Below are positions 41,839 to 50,631 of a DNA stretch of 64,000 nt, piece after piece. The number at the start of each line of letters is the position of its first letter. Positions within the stretch are counted from its first letter, which is position 1. Where the stretch lies: positions 124,001 to 188,000 of the forward strand of contig NZ_SKCD01000097.1 of the NCBI RefSeq assembly GCF_006542765.1. Direction: 5' to 3'. A program made the position numbers and the translations under genes. The DNA is from Paenibacillus luteus (GTDB taxonomy: Bacteria; Bacillota; Bacilli; Paenibacillales; Paenibacillaceae). The notes beneath the pieces are model-generated. The model saw only the letters and a program-made list of their open reading frames with translations, was not told where the DNA came from and did not search any database.

Positions 41839-43263
41839 TTAAGCCCAAGTCGGCTGGATCTTAACCCGCTTGTAAGATGACGCAGTTTCGCTCTCTGATA
41901 AGGCACTTACTGAAATAGCAGCTACAGCAGCCGTGTCTCTCGCAGGGATCGAAATATTGACTGCCGTACCTTGAGCACTAGCCGTAACCGTCACGTTCTC
42001 GGTTGCAGACGCAACGCGGGAAATATCCGCTCCAAGCGCAGCCAGCTTGCCCGTAATATCGACATAACCACGATCCACATGGTGCAGACCCGTCACTTCC
42101 GTCTCGCCGTCAGCCCGCAGTGCCGCGCAAATAAGCGCTGCTCCTGCTCTCAAATCAGTCGCGCATACCTTAGCGCCTGTTAACGGCAAACCTCCGCTTA
42201 CAATCGCCGTGCGGCCATCCACCTTGATTTGGGCATTCATTTTCTGGAATTCCTCAACGTGCATAAAACGGTTTTCAAACACCGTTTCGGTGACCACGCT
42301 CGTTCCTTCAGAAACAAGAAGAAGAGCCATCATTTGTGATTGCATGTCGGTTGGGAAGCCTGGATGCGGCAAGGTTTTCACGTCTACCGATTTCAAAACC
42401 GGACCTGATTGCACGCGAATACCGTTATCACTTTCAGTAATTTCCACGCCCATTTCCTGCAGCTTGGATATGACTGGCGTCAGATGGTCAGCAATCGCGC
42501 CTTCAACGAATACATCGCCGCCTGTAATAGCCGCAGCAATCATATAGGTACCTGCTTCTACCCGGTCAGGAATAACATTATGAGCTGCGCCATGCATCTT
42601 ATCTACGCCTTCAATACGAATGACGCCTGTGCCTGCACCGCGCACTTTACCGCCCATAGCATTAATATAATTAGCTAAATCAACGATTTCCGGTTCTTTG
42701 GCTGCATTCTCAAGAATGGTTGTGCCATCCGCCAAAGCTGCCGCCATCATAATATTTTCGGTTGCGCCCACACTGGCAACGTCAAGATAAATCTTGGCGC
42801 CTTTCAGGCGGGTCTTTGTGCTTGCTTCAATAAAGCCATGGCCCAGCGTAATTTCTGCGCCCATCGCTTCGAAGCCCTTCAAATGCTGATCGATTGGCCG
42901 TGTACCGATGGCACAACCGCCAGGCAATGATATTCTGACACGGCCGATACGGCCAAGGAGCGGTCCCATGACAAGAAAGGAAGCACGCATTTTGCGAATA
43001 AGCTCGTAAGGAGCCTCGTAAGACGTAATCTCCTGCGCGGTAATGCGCATGGTTTCATTGTTATAGGTTAATTGTGCACCTAAGGAAGCGAGCACCTTCT
43101 GGATCGTCATAACGTCGTCGAGGAGGGGTACGTCACAGATGACGCTGTCTCCTTCTGTCGCCAATAATGAGGCCGCCAAAATGGGGAGTACTGCATTTTT
43201 TGCTCCGCTGACACGGACCGTTCCCTTCAAGCGCTGGCCTCCGCGGACGATAATTTTGGTCAT
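41839..43263 (-). CDS. murA: UDP-N-acetylglucosamine 1-carboxyvinyltransferase with C-terminal extension
   Basis: First committed step of peptidoglycan synthesis: moves enolpyruvyl from PEP to UDP-GlcNAc. The 474-residue product has VSGAKNAVLPILAASLLA (residues 18-35), the active-site Cys117 in LPGGCAIGTRPID (fosfomycin target) and, near the end, DRGYVDITGKLAALGADISRV. That motif normally closes the enzyme at about 417-435 residues. Here 57 further residues follow (SATENVTVTASAQGTAV...KRVKIQPTWA), rich in Ala, Ser, Thr and Val, of unknown role. CGGAGGG precedes the ATG. A possible promoter (TTGTCG, 18 bp, TAAGAT) lies 80 nt upstream. The C-terminal extension is in frame and read to a strong terminator. 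Confidence 0.93.
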   Translation of the reverse strand: MTKIIVRGGQRLKGTVRVSGAKNAVLPILAASLLATEGDSVICDVPLLDDVMTIQKVLASLGAQLTYNNETMRITAQEITSYEAPYELIRKMRASFLVMGPLLGRIGRVRISLPGGCAIGTRPIDQHLKGFEAMGAEITLGHGFIEASTKTRLKGAKIYLDVASVGATENIMMAAALADGTTILENAAKEPEIVDLANYINAMGGKVRGAGTGVIRIEGVDKMHGAAHNVIPDRVEAGTYMIAAAITGGDVFVEGAIADHLTPVISKLQEMGVEITESDNGIRVQSGPVLKSVDVKTLPHPGFPTDMQSQMMALLLVSEGTSVVTETVFENRFMHVEEFQKMNAQIKVDGRTAIVSGGLPLTGAKVCATDLRAGAALICAALRADGETEVTGLHHVDRGYVDITGKLAALGADISRVASATENVTVTASAQGTAVNISIPARDTAAVAAISVSALSESETASSYKRVKIQPTWA

Positions 43264-43563
43264 CTTTTGGTTCCCTCCGCGAACTGCAATTTCTATTACC
43301 TATTCGTGAATATTTTGGAATAGCTCACTTTACCCAAACTTCATCTTATCATTCAATTACATGAAACGACAAGCGTTAAATTTTTCTCATTTTTTACAAG
43401 TGTTTCTCACAGCAATTTATGACTTTTTTCACCAAATTTAATACGTTTTTTTGAACAAAGCAAGATTCCTACCCCTTCACAGGCTCTAATTTATACCTAT
43501 TCGTAAGCGATTTGCTTTTTGAGACCGTCATGTATTACCCATTGTTGACATGTTTCGCTTTTG
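43264..43563. other. murA leader and promoter region
   Basis: A 300-nt A+T-rich gap. It holds a candidate murA promoter, TTGTCG/TAAGAT at 43343-43372, and the murA SD. No terminator for the DUF1146 gene and no small gene were found. Confidence 0.45.
43343..43372 (-). promoter_or_regulatory. Candidate sigma-A promoter of murA
   Basis: TTGTCG (43367-43372), 18-bp spacer, TAAGAT (43343-43348) on the minus strand. Both elements match at 4 of 6 positions. Confidence 0.4.
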
Positions 43564-43830
43564 TTATTCGACAAAGCTCTTGAGAAGTACCGTGTAGCCC
43601 CAATACTCCAAAATAAATTTAGCGAGCAAATGTCCCATAATAACGGCAACGATTACTTGAAACATACGTGCCTTGGGGCTGCGTGGAAAACGGAAGAACG
43701 TTTCCCATTTCACTTCCCTGAGCACAAACCAAACCAGAATAATGCTTAGGATGACAATGATGATAGAAAATAAACCAGTCATACCCGTATAGGTCTGAAT
43801 ATTATTGTAAAGCTCATTATCGACGTCCAT
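43564..43830 (-). CDS. DUF1146 family membrane protein (YwzB-like)
   Basis: An 88-residue product with two transmembrane segments (MTGLFSIIIVILSIILVWFVL and MFQVIVAVIMGHLLAKFILEYW) separated by a basic cytoplasmic loop (REVKWETFFRFPRSPKAR). This is the DUF1146 pattern. Located directly before murA, as in Bacillus and Paenibacillus relatives. No catalytic residues are seen; function is unknown. Confidence 0.85.
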   Translation of the reverse strand: MDVDNELYNNIQTYTGMTGLFSIIIVILSIILVWFVLREVKWETFFRFPRSPKARMFQVIVAVIMGHLLAKFILEYWGYTVLLKSFVE

Positions 43831-43921
43831 GATGCCTCCCTAGCTATTGCGATCTTTCCGTTGCTATTCCTTTGCTTACCTAATCAAACGTATCCGAATG
43901 CCAAATTGTTTTAGGAAAATA

Positions 43922-46900
43922 TTAGGACAGTACCCGGTGAAGCAGTACCGTAAAGTCAGCACGGCTGGCCTGCTGCTTCGGTCGGTACAGGTTGGATTGT
44001 ACCCCTTCAATTTGGCCGCTCTGCTTCATCGCCATTAGCATAGGCGCTGACCAATGGGTCTTAGGCACATCTCCAAACGGGTCGACGGTCGGCAGGCGTG
44101 GCTGTACCCCCTCGGCATAACCGATAATAAGCGCCATCTCTGCTCGCGTAATCGGCTGATCAGGCTTGAAGGTCTGGTCAGGGAATCCTTTAATCCAGCC
44201 TTGCTTCACCGCTCTTGCAATCGCGTCGCTAGCCCAGTGGCTTGCGGGGACATCACGGAAGCTCTTGATCTGTGATGTGCCTGCTGAAATCGGTTTGTAA
44301 GCCTTAACTACCATAGCCACGGCCTCTGCTCGCGTAATAGCACGCTTAGGCTCAAAACGATTATCCCCCGTGCCATTGATGATTCCCTGTTTGTTAAGTG
44401 CTACGATTTCATTTTGAGCCCAATGGTTTCGAATATCGCGGAAACCGGCTATGAGCTCATCCGCTTTCAGTTTAAAATGATAATACTGTTGATCGAACGG
44501 CTTATCTGCGGTCAGCTTCACATAGTAGATATCCGGCTGCAGAAGCAGTTCGCTTAGTTGAAGCTTACCGGTTTTACCCGTCCGTGCGCTTGCCAGCTGT
44601 TTCATCCTCTTATCATATACGATAAGGCTTAGATCAATGTCCAGCGGCACGCCGCTGATTAACATGCCAATAACACTCGTGCCCGTAATTCGGTGCTGGA
44701 ACCAATCTACATCCGAGTAACTTCCGATTACACCAACATATTCAGTGCCTGCCTTAATCATTAAAGCCTCGTAGGACTTATCATTGGGCTCATTCGGATC
44801 ATCATATTTGGGTGTATAGTTCAGCTTGAGCGTATAGGCGCCAAGCGTCGCGCTCGCTTCCGAGGAGATCGCATTGTGAACACGAATATAATATTTACCT
44901 GGAGTCACAGTTATGACAGGTGACCGCTCGGTTTCTCCTTCGCCTTCATCATCGTACACCATCAATTGCTGACCCGCTCTTTGCAAGGCAAGACCGGGAT
45001 CTATACGCGCGGTATTCGTACTGAGTACAAGGCTCAGCTTTCCGCCTTGCGTAAAGGTGACGGCAAACCAATCACGATCCGCCGTTTGATGAAAATTGCC
45101 CTTTACGGATTGCGTCCTTGGTTGAAGCGTAAACGCTTCATAGGATTTGTCGTTGGTCTCATATTCATCCGGCTTCATGGTCAAGGTTGATGTAAGCAAG
45201 TATGGCAAATCGTCATTACTGCTTTGATTGATTAGTTCCATATGAATAAGCTGTGAGCCTTTTTTGACCTCTAGGTCGATAGATCTGCTTGCCAGCTTCG
45301 TATCGCTTACGCTCTTCTTCGTCCCGTTCACATAATGCGAAATTCGGACAGGCGGTACAATTTTTCCGCTGCTGACGATTCCTTCATATTGAAGGGACAG
45401 TGTACCATCATATGGGACATCAATACGGTACCAATCATGATCTGCGGTTCCTTGCAGCACAGCTGATATTTGCGTATTAAGCGGAAAACGAGCCGCAGTG
45501 TTAATACTGTTGTTTGTTTCGTAGCCGTCTGCTTTCATGGCCATGCTAACCGCTCGATCGATTTGCAGCACGCCGTACCCGGAGGCGCTGTCTGCACCGG
45601 CTGCACCGATATCCTTGGCCGTTTGGCGCAAAAGCCCGCGTATTTGGTAGGGCTTCAAATCCTTATAGCGCGCCCATATAAGCGCAGCGGCAGCGGCAAC
45701 TTGAGGGGCTGCCATGGATGTGCCTTCTTCCTTCTTGTACAAGCCGCCAATTGCGGTTGTGTACACATTCCAAGGTGCAACCACGTCAAGCTCAGATCCC
45801 TGATTAGAGCGCGTATCTACCGTATTGTCTGCTTTTACGCCGCCTACGGCCACTACCGTAGGATAGGCTGCCGGATATTTCACCGTTGCTTTCTCTCCGA
45901 AGGAGACGCCATCATTTCCGGCTGCTGCGACAAGGAGCACGTTTTTGCTTTCCGCATACTGCACAATATCCAGCATATAAGGGGAGTACCGATACAAGCC
46001 TACGGATAACACGACTATTTGGGCCCCGCTGCGTATGGCATACAAAATCGCTTCGCCAAGCTCTTGTTCTGTACCGTCGCCGCGGTGATCAAGCGCCTTG
46101 ATTGGCATGATTTTGGCTTTCCAGACGATGCCGGCTACGCCAATACCATTATTGCCCGCAGCTGCTATAACGCCGGCTACGCTCGTGCCATGGCCGTTGT
46201 CATCATCCGGCTTGTCGCCCGGCGATACTAAATTGGCGCCAGGCACCAAATTATCCTTTAGATCCGGGTGATCGAGATCAATGCCCGTATCTACGATCGC
46301 AATCGTCAGCTGCTGCTGCTCCCGAACGGTCTCCCACGCTTTTTGCGCACCGATCTGATTGAGATATAGCTGCTTTGCCAGCTCTGGATCATTGGCTTTC
46401 AGCGGCGCAGAAGCTGCTGCTGCCGCCCCTGCGATAGCCGGAGCCTTGCCCACTGGTGCGAGCTCTGCCGCAGCTGAGGAGCCATCAGGCGCCTTCTGCG
46501 CATCGCTGCCGCGCACCGCCTGAGAAGCGTCCGCCGCCGCATCACCTTCCGGCTCATCGGCAGGCATAGAGAGCATGTGCACCCCATAATTAGGGTGCAC
46601 ATATTCCACGCCCGGCATGCTTTGCAGCCGGCGCAGCCATTCCTGCACGTCCGCGCCTTCAGCGGCCGGACGCACGAGCATCACCGCCGTCTCCTCCTGA
46701 CGGCGGAGCACCTCCGTCCCGCGCAGCTCTTGCGCATGCGCGGGGTCACGCCATTTGAGCAGCCAGCTTTGCGGCTGCTCTTCATCTGCGGCGGCTGCGG
46801 CCTGCACCGCAGCCGGAGCGAGCCCTGCGGGAGCGATGCCCCCTAGGGCGACGCTCACGAGCAGCAGTGCCAGCAGCGCGCGCCGCACGTACATGCTCGC

Positions 46901-47020
46901 AGCGCGTGCGCATCTCGCGCGCAATCGGTGGTCCTCGCGCGCAGTGCTGTTTTGATTAGCAGCTGTCTCTTGCAGCTGTAAATCAGGATCTTTTTGTAGC
47001 GCTATTCGATTAATCATCAT
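43922..47020 (-). CDS. SLH-anchored subtilisin-family serine protease
   Basis: A 1032-residue secreted S8 protease. An unusual charged N-terminus of about 42 residues precedes a signal helix (ALLALLLVSVALGGIAPAG). A propeptide-like region follows (ETAVMLVRPAAEGADVQEWL...GVEYVHPNY) and an Ala-rich linker. The catalytic domain has Asp244 (TIAIVDTGIDLD), His277 (NGHGTSVAG), the oxyanion Asn369 (AAAGND) and Ser435 (EGTSMAAPQ). Three pre-peptidase C-terminal-type beta domains (YETNNSINTAARF; YETNDKSYEAFTL; NEPNDKSYEALMI) follow, then three SLH domains from about 850 to the end. It should sit on the cell wall through the CsaB-pyruvylated polymer. The start has AAAAGG about 7 nt upstream; the first 560 nt of the gene are strongly G+C-rich. 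Confidence 0.93.
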   Translation of the reverse strand: MMINRIALQKDPDLQLQETAANQNSTAREDHRLRARCARAASMYVRRALLALLLVSVALGGIAPAGLAPAAVQAAAAADEEQPQSWLLKWRDPAHAQELRGTEVLRRQEETAVMLVRPAAEGADVQEWLRRLQSMPGVEYVHPNYGVHMLSMPADEPEGDAAADASQAVRGSDAQKAPDGSSAAAELAPVGKAPAIAGAAAAASAPLKANDPELAKQLYLNQIGAQKAWETVREQQQLTIAIVDTGIDLDHPDLKDNLVPGANLVSPGDKPDDDNGHGTSVAGVIAAAGNNGIGVAGIVWKAKIMPIKALDHRGDGTEQELGEAILYAIRSGAQIVVLSVGLYRYSPYMLDIVQYAESKNVLLVAAAGNDGVSFGEKATVKYPAAYPTVVAVGGVKADNTVDTRSNQGSELDVVAPWNVYTTAIGGLYKKEEGTSMAAPQVAAAAALIWARYKDLKPYQIRGLLRQTAKDIGAAGADSASGYGVLQIDRAVSMAMKADGYETNNSINTAARFPLNTQISAVLQGTADHDWYRIDVPYDGTLSLQYEGIVSSGKIVPPVRISHYVNGTKKSVSDTKLASRSIDLEVKKGSQLIHMELINQSSNDDLPYLLTSTLTMKPDEYETNDKSYEAFTLQPRTQSVKGNFHQTADRDWFAVTFTQGGKLSLVLSTNTARIDPGLALQRAGQQLMVYDDEGEGETERSPVITVTPGKYYIRVHNAISSEASATLGAYTLKLNYTPKYDDPNEPNDKSYEALMIKAGTEYVGVIGSYSDVDWFQHRITGTSVIGMLISGVPLDIDLSLIVYDKRMKQLASARTGKTGKLQLSELLLQPDIYYVKLTADKPFDQQYYHFKLKADELIAGFRDIRNHWAQNEIVALNKQGIINGTGDNRFEPKRAITRAEAVAMVVKAYKPISAGTSQIKSFRDVPASHWASDAIARAVKQGWIKGFPDQTFKPDQPITRAEMALIIGYAEGVQPRLPTVDPFGDVPKTHWSAPMLMAMKQSGQIEGVQSNLYRPKQQASRADFTVLLHRVLS

Positions 47021-47345
47021 AGTCTGCCTTTTCGTATTGAACGATAATAGTGTCTTCCTGCTTTCACTTATAAATAACCTCTTTAATACTTTCTCTGAAC
47101 ATGGCTCATATCCCTTGTTTCAGGCAGACAAAAGGACCAAAGACCTATGAATCTGCGAGTGGATATGTACAAGGAGTTGCCGAGCTGACAAACTATTATT
47201 TCCCGGTAAATAGGAACTATCGCAATTGGGCTTCACTGCGCATAAAATGCATTCATAAATCCCTATCCTCCTGCTGCTCAATACCCATATCGCCTGTTCA
47301 TGAAACAACACAGCATAAACGACAAATCTCGCCCTATGCATAAGC
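47021..47345 (-). other. Upstream region of the SLH protease, possible structured leader
   Basis: No gene is seen. On the minus strand 47107-47167 can fold as nested stems: CATATCC/GGATATG outer (47161-47167 with 47107-47113), GCAGA/TCTGC next (47152-47156 with 47124-47128), and a short AGG/CCT inside. It ends 87 nt before the ATG. No riboswitch class was recognised and no strong promoter is evident. Confidence 0.3.
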
Positions 47346-47397
47346 AAAAAAGCGAAGCCTCCCTTACAAAGACTTTACGCCTTTTAGAGAGCTTCGC
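47346..47397 (-). terminator. Terminator of the nuo operon
   Basis: GCGAAGC/GCTTCGC stem (extendable inward with a bulge, 32-nt loop) followed on the minus strand by TTTTTTGC, 49 nt past nuoN. Confidence 0.7.
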
Positions 47398-47445
47398 CCT
47401 TTGTATTTCATCTATGTGCCTAGCCGTTCTGCAAATTCCGTTCGC

Positions 47446-48996
47446 TTATCTCCCAATGATGAGATCGCCTGTAATCGAAAAGACGGCATCAATCCAAGTC
47501 ATTAGCGGTCCTGGAAAAAGACCCAGACCAAGCGTACCAGTCGCACATACCCAGATTACGATCCCCGTTGCTGCCGATATGCGAATTTCACTGTCATCGT
47601 TCCCGCTGCGCATAAACATCTGCCGCACCAGACCGAAATAAAAGTAATAGGAAATGACGCTGCTGACCACGATAATGGCGACCAGCCAATAAGCTTTGGC
47701 GTTTGCTGCTCCAAGCAATATGAATAGCTTTCCGAAAAATCCGCCGGATACTGGCAATCCTGCAAACGACAAGATGAAAATGACCATCGCTGCCGCTGTC
47801 CATGGCGCCCTGTAGTACATGCCGGCAAACCCTTTCAGCTCCTCATGCCCTACTGCCCGGCTCACGACCGTGACGACCGCAAATGCCCCGATCGTCATCA
47901 ATAAGTAAGCTACCAGATAAAAAACAAACTCAGAGAAGTTGCTGCTATGTACGATAGTAATCGAAATCCCGATCGGCACGAGCAGGTATCCGGCGTTCGC
48001 AACGCCAGACAATGCGAGCAGGCGCTTAGCATTTTTTTGTCCCAGCGCAGTCATCGTTCCGATCAGCATGGCCGAGGCCGCAAGTACAAGCAGAATCAAG
48101 TAGATATCCTTCGCCATATATGGATCACCGCTTGCGTTAAACAGCTTGATGCTGTACAACATTCTAAATATGGCGGCAAGAGCTGCGCCCTTGGCGATAA
48201 CCGCAAGAAATGCAGCTATTGGCGTCGGAGCGCCTTGATACACATCTGGTGCCCATGCGTGGAAAGGAGCCGCTGCGATTTTGATTCCGAAGCCCGCAAG
48301 CATAAAGAAGAAGCCCACATACGCCAGTGCTTTGAAATCTATCATCGCCTGCGGCAGCGCCTCGCTGATGAGGCCAAGATCAACTGATCCCGTAATGCCA
48401 TAAATGTAAGACATGCCGAACAGCACCATCGCGGAGGAAATCCCGCCCGTCACCACATATTTAAATGCCGCCTCTGCCGATAAAACAGATTTGCGCTTGA
48501 GTCCAACAAGCACGTAACTGGTCAGACTAAGCAGTTCCAGACCAATGTACAAGGAAACCAGATTGCCCGACGAAGCCATCATCATAGCTCCCATCAGCGC
48601 TGGAAGCAGCAAATAGAAATATTCGGCCTTGTCCGCAATCCCTCCCTCGTCCCGCTCCGAGCCAAGCGCAAGCAGTAAGATAAGAGCCGTTCCTGTCAGA
48701 AATACGATTTTCAGCAGACTGGAGAAATCGTCAATCCGATAGCTGTTGGCGAGCAGCGATATTGCCTCTGCCGATACGCCACCCTGATTCATATCAATCA
48801 TCCGAATAACAACGAGCGCAAGGGAAGCAAGCATACCTGCAAGCGAGAGCCATCCAATCACTTGTCGGTTCACGGACTTCGGGAGCAGCAAATCCAGAAT
48901 GACTGCGATCAGAAATACGGCTGCAAGGGCAAGCTCAGGGGCAAGATAGAGCATATCCGTCCATGTCAGTGGTACAAAAGAAACGCCTTCATACAT
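47446..48996 (-). CDS. nuoN: Complex I subunit N
   Basis: A 516-residue antiporter-like subunit of the membrane arm with about 14 transmembrane helices. Family features: SLYIGLELLSLTSYVLVGL near 140-160 with the key Glu in helix 5, KAALAAIF-like KGAALAAIFRML near 255, and GLPVSGGFFGKLFIL near 415. It translocates protons as the third antiporter-type subunit. Last gene of the operon; the start is 3 nt after the nuoM stop. Confidence 0.95.
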   Translation of the reverse strand: MYEGVSFVPLTWTDMLYLAPELALAAVFLIAVILDLLLPKSVNRQVIGWLSLAGMLASLALVVIRMIDMNQGGVSAEAISLLANSYRIDDFSSLLKIVFLTGTALILLLALGSERDEGGIADKAEYFYLLLPALMGAMMMASSGNLVSLYIGLELLSLTSYVLVGLKRKSVLSAEAAFKYVVTGGISSAMVLFGMSYIYGITGSVDLGLISEALPQAMIDFKALAYVGFFFMLAGFGIKIAAAPFHAWAPDVYQGAPTPIAAFLAVIAKGAALAAIFRMLYSIKLFNASGDPYMAKDIYLILLVLAASAMLIGTMTALGQKNAKRLLALSGVANAGYLLVPIGISITIVHSSNFSEFVFYLVAYLLMTIGAFAVVTVVSRAVGHEELKGFAGMYYRAPWTAAAMVIFILSFAGLPVSGGFFGKLFILLGAANAKAYWLVAIIVVSSVISYYFYFGLVRQMFMRSGNDDSEIRISAATGIVIWVCATGTLGLGLFPGPLMTWIDAVFSITGDLIIGR

Positions 48997-48999
48997 GGT

Positions 49000-50631
49000 C
49001 TATCCCCCCGCCCTTGTTGCGAATAATGGTTTAAGTAGTCCTTCAACGCTTAGTTGCACCGTATCCGTTAGGATGGATGGATAGCAGCCGAGCAGCAGGA
49101 TGAACGCAAGCAGCACGATCATCGGCACCGCTTCGACGAGCCTCGCATCCCTTAGCGCGCCGAAACGCTCCGGCAACGGACCATAGGTGATTTTCAGCAC
49201 CGCACGAAGCACGTAGACCGCAGTTAATACAATGCCAAGCGCCGCTGCCGCTACCAGCCAACGCATCGATTCGAACAAGCCAAGAAGCGAAAGAAATTCG
49301 CCTACAAAGCCGGATAATCCCGGCAGACCAAGCGATGCGAGCCCTGCGGCCAGCAGAACGCCGCTTAGAAATGGCATGGACCTTGCCAAGCCGCCAAGCT
49401 CGTTCAGCTCGGTTGTTCCTGTTCTCTCGTAGATGCTGCCAACAATTAAAAAGAGCAGCGCGGATATCAGCCCATGTGACACGAGCTGAAATACAGCCCC
49501 CTGCATTCCAATCTCGTTAAATGCAGCAAAACCCAGCAAAACGATGCCCATATGGCTGATCGAAGAATAGGCTAGCACAAGCTTGAACTCCCGTTGCCTG
49601 AAGGCAAGAATGGCCCCATACAGCAGGTTGATAAGACCTAACACCGCCAGTAGGCTTGCAAAGCTGCGGGCTTGCCCCGGAAACAGCAGGAAACCGAAGC
49701 GCAGCAGGCCGTACGCACCCATTTTCAGCAATATGCCGGAATGAATCATGACGATAGACGGCGTCGCCTCTGTATGCACCTTCAGCATCCAGGTATGGAA
49801 TGGAAAAATCGGAAGCTTAATGCCAAAGGCAACTAGCAGCATAATAAACAGCACTTGCTGCATGGTATCTGTCATCAGAAACGGATTAATGGAACCAAGC
49901 TGCTCTGGAGACATGTTGACCCAAGCTGTGGGGTCAGCCATGTTCCGGAAAATATCGGTATAGCTCCCGCTATAAATAAAACTTACTTGCTCACCGACTT
50001 GGTCGATGCGAAAGCCCGCCGTATTTACAAGAATGACGAAAGCAACAAGCATGATTGCTGAGCCGATGCCGTTATAAATGATAAATTGGTTGGCGGCCCG
50101 CTCCCGTTTGAAATAGCCCCATATCCCGATCAAGAAATACATAGCGATCAGCGTAATCTCAAAGAAAACAAAAAACAAAAACAGATCACGAGCGAGAAAT
50201 ACGCCCAGCATGCCCGTCTCCAGCAGCAGAAACCAACTAAAGAAAGCTTTCCACCTTTTTTTCACATGAACGGCTGCAAGCGCGGCCATCGCACTCACCA
50301 GCGCAGTCAACAGCAATAGAGGAAGCGACAGCCCGTCAACGCCAAGCTCATATTGAAAATGAAACAAAAATTCCGATACTCCGTTTTGCGATTCCTTGTT
50401 GAGCGGTACCTCCACCCAGGTATGCTGTTCCTCAAATGACACTCCGCCCTGCTGTTTGTCAAAATCCGTGTATAGCCACAACGATAAAATAAGCGGAACC
50501 AGGGTCGTTATGACGGCGGCCGTCTTCATCCAGCCGCTCCGCTGCTTTGGCAGCAGCAAAATAACGAGCAGTCCCAGCAGTGGCGAAAGTAAAATAAACG
50601 ATAATATCGGAATATCGCTCAGGATGCTCAT
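49000..50631 (-). CDS. nuoM: Complex I subunit M
   Basis: A 543-residue antiporter-like subunit with about 14 transmembrane helices. Signatures: FFVFFEITLIAMYFLIGIWG (residues about 155-174, key Glu in helix 5), KLPIFPFHTWMLKVHTEATP near 275 and the channel Lys in GILLKMGAYGLLRF near 305. GLPGLSGFVGEFLSLLGLF is near 430. The start overlaps the nuoL stop by 4 nt (ATGA). Confidence 0.95.
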   Translation of the reverse strand: MSILSDIPILSFILLSPLLGLLVILLLPKQRSGWMKTAAVITTLVPLILSLWLYTDFDKQQGGVSFEEQHTWVEVPLNKESQNGVSEFLFHFQYELGVDGLSLPLLLLTALVSAMAALAAVHVKKRWKAFFSWFLLLETGMLGVFLARDLFLFFVFFEITLIAMYFLIGIWGYFKRERAANQFIIYNGIGSAIMLVAFVILVNTAGFRIDQVGEQVSFIYSGSYTDIFRNMADPTAWVNMSPEQLGSINPFLMTDTMQQVLFIMLLVAFGIKLPIFPFHTWMLKVHTEATPSIVMIHSGILLKMGAYGLLRFGFLLFPGQARSFASLLAVLGLINLLYGAILAFRQREFKLVLAYSSISHMGIVLLGFAAFNEIGMQGAVFQLVSHGLISALLFLIVGSIYERTGTTELNELGGLARSMPFLSGVLLAAGLASLGLPGLSGFVGEFLSLLGLFESMRWLVAAAALGIVLTAVYVLRAVLKITYGPLPERFGALRDARLVEAVPMIVLLAFILLLGCYPSILTDTVQLSVEGLLKPLFATRAGG

